Assembly: GCA_023449275.1 (NCBI GenBank)
Contig: JAEXJM010000011.1
Coordinates: 1-10,453, forward strand
Direction: 5' to 3'
DNA: 10,453 nucleotides
DNA from: Pseudomonadota bacterium
Lineage (GTDB): Bacteria; Pseudomonadota; Gammaproteobacteria; Burkholderiales; Burkholderiaceae_D
The first letter of the stretch is position 1. Every line of letters starts with the position of its first letter. A program made the position numbers and the translations under genes. A model generated the notes under the pieces. It was not told the DNA's origin. It saw only the letters and a program-made list of their open reading frames with translations, and searched no databases. Shown piece after piece: positions 1 through 5,843 of this stretch.

Positions 1-61
1 ACTCGAACCAACGACCCCTACCATGTCAAGGTAGTGCTCTAACCAGCTGAGCTACGCGCCT
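1..61 (-). tRNA. tRNA-Val(GAC), 3' part cut by window edge
   Basis: Read on the minus strand, the sequence gives a 7-nt 5' acceptor strand (AGGCGCG), U8-A9, a D arm with GCTC...GAGC and the loop AGCTGGTTA, an anticodon stem CTACC/GGTAG closing the loop TTGACAT (anticodon GAC, plus-strand positions 25-27), a variable loop, and the start of the T arm with GGTTCGAGT. The GAC anticodon reads GUC valine codons, and the body closely resembles E. coli tRNA-Val(GAC) as I remember it. The 3' half of the T arm, the 3' acceptor strand and the CCA lie outside the window, so acceptor pairing cannot be checked. Confidence 0.95.
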
Positions 62-71
62 AAAGATTGAA

Positions 72-80
72 ATTATAGCA
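72..80 (-). promoter_or_regulatory. Extended -10 promoter of the tRNA-Val gene
   Basis: On the minus strand the sequence reads TGC-TATAAT. This is a perfect -10 hexamer with a TGN extension, ending 10 nt before the mature 5' end of the tRNA. No good -35 box lies 16-18 nt upstream; the region is AT-rich instead. This fits an extended -10 promoter starting transcription a few bases before the tRNA. Assignment is by motif and position only. Confidence 0.6.
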
Positions 81-334
81 GAACAAATTTAATTTTGGCT
101 ATATCTTATTTTGACCAGCTTGTTGCGCAAAGACAACACAAACACAAATTGGCAAACCGTCAATCATCCATTTGATTTTCACCGCTGAACAGCGTGATAC
201 ACAGTAAAAAATTTCCTCATGACAATACACTTGCATCTCATTGAGAGTCAAATAAAAAATCCGGACTTGAACTTGGCTTTTCATGATTTTTCATATGCAT
301 ATGTACTTTTTCTGTTTTACAGCGAGATGCTTTT

Positions 335-418
335 ATGGCATTCAAACCCGTTTCTCTTGCAATCTGCAGCGCATTTCTGACACTGTCCGAACTGGCAGGC
401 GCACGGCCTACTCTCTGA
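335..418 (+). pseudogene. Possible remnant: short ORF with signal-peptide-like start
   Basis: An ATG opens 27 codons beginning MAFKPVSLAICSAFLTL and ending in ARPTL before a TGA at 416-418. The first 23 residues look like a secretion signal: a Lys, a hydrophobic core, then Ala-Gly-Ala as a possible cleavage site. No mature protein follows. The same frame later gives short open runs (for example the run through SVSMQQMLFGSF, up to about 667), broken by stops. Another frame stays open from 283 to 612. This could be the start of a decayed exported-protein gene or a chance ORF. There is no clear ribosome binding site, and I do not recognise the product. Confidence 0.2.
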
Positions 419-419
419 C

Positions 420-902
420 AGCCGTGGTCGATTATACGCCCCTGAACAATTCTGATGTCGCAATCGGGGCAAGACGAAGACGTTCCGTTAACGGAACCCT
501 GTATGGCGCTTACGGTGGATATGCCGCGCGTCGATACCGGTTAATGTGTCGGCAAGGAAAAATCGGTTTCCATGCAACAAATGCTTTTTGGCAGCTTTGC
601 AACCACCAGTAAAATCGCCAGAAGCCATGCGTATATGCCGTCATTCACACAAAAGGTATCCGGAACGACCGAACAGTTGTGCTGAAAGTGGTGAAGTCCT
701 ATCCGGATATTCTTCACCTGCGTGCAAATCAGCACGACAGATTTTGGTCGCTGTACAAATAGCAAATCATGTAATGTGGCAATGGAACCACCTGTCTTAT
801 GGTCACTTTGCTACTACTGACTTTTATGCCATGTTTCATTGGCAGTCACGATGGCACACATGAGAACGACCCTGACGTATTGATCCGACACTCTTTCTGG
901 CA
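420..902. other. Long stretch without a convincing gene
   Basis: This belongs to the roughly 1.1 kb between the tRNA and pgi. All frames on both strands carry only short ORFs of odd composition, rich in His, Cys, Arg and Trp, with no recognisable domain. I see no tandem repeats, insertion-sequence ends or strong hairpin here. It may be decayed coding sequence or long upstream DNA. Confidence 0.5.
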
Positions 903-1157
903 TCATCCCGAATCTGCCAGTATCCATGCAACCGGAAATCCGAAATTTCCTATAGGCAATCTTCCCATCAGACATTTTCCGATATGAAAAACCACAGAAA
1001 TTCCATCATATTCAAGCAGTTTGACACCTCGTTCAATATCCTCTTTTGCGGATTCATAATCAACATTGGCAAATTCACGTTTATAGTGATATTTTATTAA
1101 AGTAGTCCCTGGACCTTGAAAGCGTTTTTTTATTTTGAGGCCGTCAACTGATTGCAC
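903..1157 (-). CDS. Hypothetical 84-aa ORF, possibly a gene fragment
   Basis: A GTG-initiated minus-strand ORF of 84 codons. Its first two thirds look like a real protein: alternating charged and hydrophobic residues, including NVDYESAKEDIERG followed by KLLEYDGISVVFHIGK. The tail looks less natural. An AGGA lies directly against the GTG, which is too close for a normal ribosome site, and an in-frame stop sits just upstream, so no longer start exists. Its start lies 20 bp from the pgi start on the opposite strand, and it covers the stretch where a pgi promoter is expected. It may be a fragment of a once longer gene or a chance ORF. I do not recognise a family. Confidence 0.25.
   Translation of the reverse strand: MQSVDGLKIKKRFQGPGTTLIKYHYKREFANVDYESAKEDIERGVKLLEYDGISVVFHIGKCLMGRLPIGNFGFPVAWILADSG
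1066..1095 (+). promoter_or_regulatory. Candidate pgi promoter
   Basis: TTGGCA (1066-1071) and TATTTT (1090-1095) are separated by 18 bp. This matches the sigma-70 -35 box at 5 of 6 positions and the -10 box at 4 of 6. It would give a leader of about 75 nt before the pgi ATG. The stretch is AT-rich compared with its surroundings. It overlaps the doubtful minus-strand ORF, so only one of the two readings may be right. Confidence 0.35.
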
Positions 1158-1176
1158 TTCCTGTCAAACATTTGCC

Positions 1177-2823
1177 ATGAACTCTTCCAATCTTGTTAAC
1201 GCTGCCGTCTTTAAAAAACTGACAGACCATCTTCAGGAAGCGAAAAAATGGTCTCTTTCCGAACTTTTCGAAAACGATCCGGCCCGATTCCCTGCCATGA
1301 CCCTTACTGCAGGAGGCCTCTTCCTCGATTTCTCCAAAAATCATCTCTCCGGCAAAACGCTGGAACTGCTAATTGAACTGGCAAGGGAGTGCCATCTGGA
1401 ACAGAAGCGGGATGAGATGTTTCGGGGAGATAAAATCAATACGACGGAACACCGTGCCGTTTTGCATACGGCTCTCCGCGCCCCGCGTTATGAAAGGATT
1501 CTGGTCGATGGCAAAAACGTCATTCCGGACATACATGCCGTTCTTGACCGCATGCACCAATTCTCCGAGGAAATCCATTCCGGAGAATGGAAGGGATTTT
1601 CCGGCAAGAAAATAACCGACGTCGTCAATATCGGTATCGGCGGTTCCGATCTGGGCCCCAGGATGGCAACGACGGCCTTGCGCCATTTTCATGTGAAAGA
1701 CCTCACCGTCCACTTTGTCGCCAACGTGGACGGTCATGACCTCAAAGCGGTCCTTGACAGGGTTAATCCTGAAACCACTCTGTTCATTGTCGCATCCAAG
1801 ACGTTTACGACGCTTGAAACCATGTTGAACGCACGGTCTGCCAGAAGCTGGTTTTTAAATACCGGAACGATTCGCGATCTGTCGAAACATTTCGTCGCCA
1901 TATCCGCCAATATCGAAGCTGTCAGGAAATTCGGCATTCCTCAAGAAAACATGTTCCCTTTCTGGGATTGGGTCGGTGGCCGCTATTCCGTCTGGTCGGC
2001 TATCGGGCTTCCCCTCGTTCTTGCCATCGGTTACAACCACTTTACGGAATTTCTGGCTGGTGCATATGCCATGGACGTGCATTTCAAAAATGCTCCCCTG
2101 GCGTCGAACATGCCGGTCATTTTAGGACTTGTCGGAATATGGAACCGGAATTTCATGGGATACTCTTCCGTTTCCATCGCTCCTTACCTTCAGGATCTGG
2201 CCAGTTTCGCCAATTATCTCCAGCAACTGGAGATGGAAAGCAATGGAAAACAGGTTCAGAAAAACGGAAACACTGTCGATTACAGAACCTGTCCTGTCAT
2301 CTGGGGCAATGTCGGAACGAACGGCCAGCATGCCTATTTCCAGTTATTGCATCAGGGAACCGACATCATCCCCGTCGACTTCATCACCGCACTGGAACCG
2401 CATCACAGCCTGCCGAAACATCATGCCGCCCTGCTGGCAAACTGTTTTGCCCAGTCAGAGGCACTCATGGTCGGAAAGTCTGAAGCAAAGGTCCAGGCCG
2501 ACCTTGAAGCTGCCGGTATGCCCTCCTCTGACAGTGCCGTGCAGACACCACAGAGAATGTTTCCCGGCAATCGGCCCAGCAATACCATCCTGATGAATGT
2601 GCTCCGTCCTGAAACGCTTGGAGCCTTGATGGCCCTGTATGAACACAAGACTTTTGTCCAGGGCGTCGTCTGGAACGTCAACAGCTTCGACCAGTGGGGT
2701 GTTGAACTGGGCAAGGTGCTTGCAAAAACAATCGAAAATGAACTTGCCGGCAATGAGACTGTTCCCCATGACAGCTCGACCAGTGGCTTGATCGCCCTGG
2801 CAAAGGCCAGTCTCAAAAAATAA
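1177..2823 (+). CDS. pgi: Glucose-6-phosphate isomerase
   Basis: Cytosolic enzyme that interconverts glucose 6-phosphate and fructose 6-phosphate in glycolysis and gluconeogenesis. The 548-aa product is nearly the same length as E. coli Pgi (549 aa). Both family signatures are visible: DWVGGRYSVWSAIG in the middle and GVVWNVNSFDQWGVELGK near the C-terminus. The expected catalytic residues are present: Glu354 (in MESNGK), His385 (in GQHAYFQLLHQGT) and Lys513 (in the second signature), each one position before E. coli Glu355, His386 and Lys514. The sugar-phosphate motif NIGIGGSDLGP is also intact. I chose the ATG at 1177 because it matches the usual family start. An in-frame TTG at 1135 would add 14 unlikely residues. 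No good Shine-Dalgarno is seen. A terminator follows directly, so it is probably transcribed alone. Confidence 0.97.
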   Translation: MNSSNLVNAAVFKKLTDHLQEAKKWSLSELFENDPARFPAMTLTAGGLFLDFSKNHLSGKTLELLIELARECHLEQKRDEMFRGDKINTTEHRAVLHTALRAPRYERILVDGKNVIPDIHAVLDRMHQFSEEIHSGEWKGFSGKKITDVVNIGIGGSDLGPRMATTALRHFHVKDLTVHFVANVDGHDLKAVLDRVNPETTLFIVASKTFTTLETMLNARSARSWFLNTGTIRDLSKHFVAISANIEAVRKFGIPQENMFPFWDWVGGRYSVWSAIGLPLVLAIGYNHFTEFLAGAYAMDVHFKNAPLASNMPVILGLVGIWNRNFMGYSSVSIAPYLQDLASFANYLQQLEMESNGKQVQKNGNTVDYRTCPVIWGNVGTNGQHAYFQLLHQGTDIIPVDFITALEPHHSLPKHHAALLANCFAQSEALMVGKSEAKVQADLEAAGMPSSDSAVQTPQRMFPGNRPSNTILMNVLRPETLGALMALYEHKTFVQGVVWNVNSFDQWGVELGKVLAKTIENELAGNETVPHDSSTSGLIALAKASLKK

Positions 2824-2837
2824 ATTGCCCATAATAA

Positions 2838-2864
2838 AAAAGCACAATCAAAGATCGTGCTTTT
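2838..2864. terminator. Bidirectional intrinsic terminator between pgi and the lipoprotein gene
   Basis: Two 12-nt arms (2838-2849 and 2853-2864) pair with one mismatch around an AAA loop. The core is GCAC/GTGC, flanked by A4 on the left and T4 on the right, so the structure carries a U-tract in either direction. It lies 14 nt after the pgi stop and 14 nt after the end of the convergent lipoprotein gene, so it probably serves both. Confidence 0.85.
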
Positions 2865-2878
2865 CTGCATCCCGCCCT

Positions 2879-4411
2879 TTACTTTTCATAGGCAAACCTG
2901 ACGAAAGCCGTCTGTTTTGATTTCGGAACGGGAATCGGCAATACCGATGCATTGTCCGGCACTGGACTGTTGTTCATCTGGAGAATTTTCGGTGAAGGCC
3001 ACTGCCCGCTCAAAGCCGCTTCTTTCGGCTGGTACAGTTGAAGCAGCAGGAAAAACCTGCCATCCGGGACTGGCAACCAGTTACCCTGTTTTTCCTCGCC
3101 CGGGTTGTTCTTCTGGAGATACAAGCTCAGCGTGCCGTCTTCATTTATCTGGAATGTCTGGCTGTTCGAACTGATCGTATAGGGACTGTACGGGTTGAAA
3201 GCGGACAACTGTCGTGACACAGGAAAGGCCGTCAAAGACCAGAATGCATTGACAGGAGGCAACTGGTTCTTTTCAAACCTCAGTTCATACCGGTTTTTGC
3301 CATTCAGTTTCCTGTTGCTGGCGCTGACTTCATAGATCATTCCCCAGATTTCCCCAGAAGAATTGCCGTAGAGATTTTTCGACGCGATATAGGCTCGGTA
3401 AGGATAATTTTCCTTCAACAGGTTCGAACCGTTTCCGTACAAAACCGGAACCTTGACGTTTGTCTTCGACATGGTATCCAGTTCCGTTTGCCCTGCTGCC
3501 ATTCCATCTATCAGCGCCTTCTTTTCGGAATCGGACATGGTTGAATAATCGAAAACCTTGCCCGGAACGATGCCGATTTCGGCAAAGCGTTTCATCATGC
3601 CGCTTTCTTCTTTGGGGATGGTACAGAACCGAAGCATGAAATTGAGATAAGTGAAGAATTCCGGTGTCTTGGCTTTCGCTGAATTGTAAACCGGGAAATT
3701 CAACGGTTCCGGAGAAGAAGGAAGAGCCGTCCGAGCGAACTGGCTCAAGGTTTCGACTTTATACTGATCCTCTATCCTGGCGTTTTTCCCCACATTTGCC
3801 CGATTCACGATCTGAAGCCGGAATATGGCAAATACAAACGAAGAAGGCGCCTCCACCACCCTGGAAATCCCCTCAGGCCTTTCGCCTTTCCACCCCGGAG
3901 CGCTCACGAGCAGGCGCCCACTTCGACTTTTATCGTTCTGGTTGCTGGAATAATCGAAATCGTTTCCGAAAAGATCGACAAACTGAACGGAGAAATATCG
4001 CCTGTCCTCGACAGGAGCAATCGTGACGACCACGGGTTCCCGTCGCAAGTCCAGCCATGCGCTCCCGTAGACCAGATCCGTTTTACCAAGCGTCGCATCG
4101 ATTACCGTCCGGCTCTGGCTGGTTTCCTCATTTCCATTTTCCGACACTTCTTCCGTTTCCGTCATTTCCATGTCACCTGTCCGTCGCATCGTCAACACGG
4201 CCAGCTCATTGAAAGGTTTTACGAAATCCGGATTTTGTGTGTCGATGGAAGCTGCATACATATTCCGGTAATTCTCAACGACCGGATACCCATAAATGTA
4301 AGCCTCCTTGGCGATCTGTGTGATTTCCGTTTCATTGAGCCGTTTTTCCTGATGACAAGAGACCAGAAAAAAAACCGCCATGAATCCAATCAGAACATGT
4401 GCGAATTCCAT
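2879..4411 (-). CDS. DUF1254/DUF1214-domain lipoprotein
   Basis: A 510-aa protein of the DUF1254-DUF1214 family, whose biochemical role is not established. The N-terminal DUF1254 part is recognised by AYIYGYPVVENYRNMYA (about 37-53) and YGSAWLDLRREPVVV (about 115-129). The C-terminal DUF1214 part is recognised by VNAFWSLTAFP (387-397), NPYSPYTI (406-413), a GTLSLYLQ strand and GNWLPVPDG (433-441). Residues 6-19 form a hydrophobic core ending in a lipobox, Leu-Val-Ser-Cys with Cys19, so a lipid-anchored envelope protein is likely. Two oddities stand out. The n-region before the core has no Lys or Arg, and a stretch rich in Glu, Thr, Ser and Asn (about 78-100) seems inserted before the usual Trp-Leu-Asp-Leu strand. 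The start is fixed by an in-frame stop four codons upstream; an internal Met11 is possible but would shorten the signal. A weak AGGA lies 13 nt before the ATG. It converges with pgi and diverges from tal. Confidence 0.85.
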   Translation of the reverse strand: MEFAHVLIGFMAVFFLVSCHQEKRLNETEITQIAKEAYIYGYPVVENYRNMYAASIDTQNPDFVKPFNELAVLTMRRTGDMEMTETEEVSENGNEETSQSRTVIDATLGKTDLVYGSAWLDLRREPVVVTIAPVEDRRYFSVQFVDLFGNDFDYSSNQNDKSRSGRLLVSAPGWKGERPEGISRVVEAPSSFVFAIFRLQIVNRANVGKNARIEDQYKVETLSQFARTALPSSPEPLNFPVYNSAKAKTPEFFTYLNFMLRFCTIPKEESGMMKRFAEIGIVPGKVFDYSTMSDSEKKALIDGMAAGQTELDTMSKTNVKVPVLYGNGSNLLKENYPYRAYIASKNLYGNSSGEIWGMIYEVSASNRKLNGKNRYELRFEKNQLPPVNAFWSLTAFPVSRQLSAFNPYSPYTISSNSQTFQINEDGTLSLYLQKNNPGEEKQGNWLPVPDGRFFLLLQLYQPKEAALSGQWPSPKILQMNNSPVPDNASVLPIPVPKSKQTAFVRFAYEK

Positions 4412-4764
4412 AAAGTCATTTCATTCCTGTCTGCAATATGATTTTGTCATAAAAAACGGATAAATATGTGTTTAACCGAAGCGGATCGTACTGCGCCCGA
4501 TCCGGAAATTCCATTCAGGACCGGATTTGTCAATAAAATATTTTCCGTCCCTGGCTTATACTTGGATCCTATAGCCAGTCAGGATTGAAAATACCTGTAC
4601 TGATTACTGCAAATGACATTTCATCTTCTGTCGATATCTTTGCGCCTTAATCCATTTTGAATATTGATTATTGCGGAATAGAGGCAACGGAAATCCAGAT
4701 ATGTGTTAACTTAAAATATTGGCAAGCATTTCCAACCCGTCAGAACCCTTTTGGAAAGTAAAAT
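4412..4764. promoter_or_regulatory. 353-bp divergent intergenic region between the lipoprotein gene and tal
   Basis: This region must hold the promoters of both divergent genes. It contains a perfect 7-bp inverted repeat (CGGATCG at 4482-4488, CGATCCG at 4498-4504) with a 9-nt spacer, an ATCCGG/CCGGAT pair (4500-4505, 4521-4526) sharing its right arm, and a CTGGCT/AGCCAG pair (4551-4556, 4573-4578). The sequence is AT-rich between 4528 and 4560 and near 4710-4722. I could not settle on one convincing -35/-10 pair for either gene. None of the repeats is individually beyond chance. Confidence 0.4.
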
Positions 4765-5700
4765 ATGAACCAGCTGGAACAATTGAAACAATATACGACT
4801 GTGGTAGCGGATACTGGCGACTTCCAGTCCATCGAGCGCTATTCGCCTGAAGATTCCACAACGAACCCTTCACTGATACTGAAAGCCGTTCAAAAAGATT
4901 CATATCAATCGCTTCTCGAAAAAACCGTCCGTGACAATCAAGGCAAATCGACGGAAGAAATCATGGACCGGCTATTGGTCGCTTTCGGCGTGCAAATCCT
5001 GAAAATCGTTCCCGGCCGGGTTTCAACCGAAACGGATGCCCGTTTGTCTTTCGATACCGAAGGCAGTATCCAAAAAGGCCGTGAACTGATCGCTCTTTAC
5101 AAGGAAAACGGTATTTCTCCCGAACGCGTACTGATCAAGATCGCATCGACATGGGAAGGCATCCGTGCCGCTGAAGTCCTCCAGAAAGAAGGCATCCGAT
5201 GCAACATGACACTGATGTTCTCATTGCCACAGGCCGTTGCGTGCGCTGAAGCCAATGTCCAGCTCATTTCCCCTTTCGTCGGCCGGATTTATGACTGGTA
5301 TAAAAAACAGACCGGAACCGGTTATCAGGGAGCCGATGATCCCGGAGTCCAGTCTGTCAAACGGATCTACAACTACTACCGGAAATTCGGTTATCCGACT
5401 GAAGTCATGGGAGCCAGCTTCAGGAATACGTCCCAGATTATCGAGCTTGCCGGTTGCGATCTCCTGACGATCAGCCCTGAACTCCTCCAGAAACTGTCCG
5501 AATCGGATGCGCCGGTCACCCGCAAGCTCAGTCCGGAACTTGCCAAGGCCGACCCGATCGAAAAAGTCAGTTACGATGAGAGATCATTCCGGCTGGCCGT
5601 CAACAATGACGCAATGGCGACGGAAAAACTTTCCGAAGGAATCCGCCTGTTTTGCGCGGATACGGTAAAATTGGAAAAAATGATCGATGCCTTGCGTTGA
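4765..5700 (+). CDS. tal: Transaldolase (TalA/TalB type)
   Basis: Cytosolic enzyme of the non-oxidative pentose phosphate pathway. It moves a dihydroxyacetone unit from sedoheptulose 7-phosphate to glyceraldehyde 3-phosphate through a Schiff base. The 311-aa product aligns along its whole length with E. coli TalB (317 aa) as I recall that sequence, from YTTVVADTGD at the N-terminus to KLEKMIDAL at the end. The catalytic trio is visible: Asp16, Glu89 (in GRVSTETDAR) and the Schiff-base Lys125 (in VLIKIASTWEGIRAAE), equivalent to Asp17, Glu96 and Lys132. TTNPSLIL and LISPFVGRI are also intact. The length and motifs mark the long TalB subfamily rather than the short MipB/TalC type. GGAAAG about 7 nt before the ATG supports this start. 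It is probably monocistronic, since a strong hairpin follows. Confidence 0.97.
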   Translation: MNQLEQLKQYTTVVADTGDFQSIERYSPEDSTTNPSLILKAVQKDSYQSLLEKTVRDNQGKSTEEIMDRLLVAFGVQILKIVPGRVSTETDARLSFDTEGSIQKGRELIALYKENGISPERVLIKIASTWEGIRAAEVLQKEGIRCNMTLMFSLPQAVACAEANVQLISPFVGRIYDWYKKQTGTGYQGADDPGVQSVKRIYNYYRKFGYPTEVMGASFRNTSQIIELAGCDLLTISPELLQKLSESDAPVTRKLSPELAKADPIEKVSYDERSFRLAVNNDAMATEKLSEGIRLFCADTVKLEKMIDALR

Positions 5701-5734
5701 TCGATTGTAAAAAAACCGGCTTGTTTTATTAATG

Positions 5735-5768
5735 AATGGTGCTTTCTTCAGGAGAAGAAAGCACCATT
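5735..5768 (+). terminator. Strong hairpin after tal, likely terminator
   Basis: Two perfect 14-nt arms (5735-5748 and 5755-5768) flank the loop CAGGAG. A stem this long is very unlikely by chance. The following sequence, TGTGGTTTT, is a poor U-tract, so termination may be incomplete and the hairpin could also protect the tal mRNA 3' end. It sits 34 nt after the tal stop and 76 nt before the ATPase ATG. Confidence 0.7.
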
Positions 5769-5773
5769 TGTGG

Positions 5774-5801
5774 TTTTGGCGAACCGTTCTTGTACTAATA
5801 C
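5774..5801 (+). promoter_or_regulatory. Weak candidate promoter for the P-type ATPase gene
   Basis: TTTTGG (5774-5779) and TAATAC (5796-5801) are 16 bp apart, just after the tal hairpin. The match to the sigma-70 consensus is modest. A promoter is expected here if the hairpin ends the tal transcript. This assignment rests mainly on position. Confidence 0.25.
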
Positions 5802-5843
5802 TCGTTCTCATTTCCGTTTTCCTTTCCTGATTTGAAGACCATC

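Noticed and set aside
292..303. Perfect 12-bp palindrome CATATGCATATG
   Set aside because: A few such palindromes are expected by chance in 10 kb, and no promoter or gene start is tied to it.
1135..1176. TTG start adding 14 residues to Pgi
   Set aside because: The extra residues do not resemble Pgi N-termini, and the ATG at 1177 gives the standard length.
2421..2870. Minus-strand open frames of 130-149 codons over the end of pgi
   Set aside because: They lie across the pgi coding end and its terminator, and pgi is certain there.
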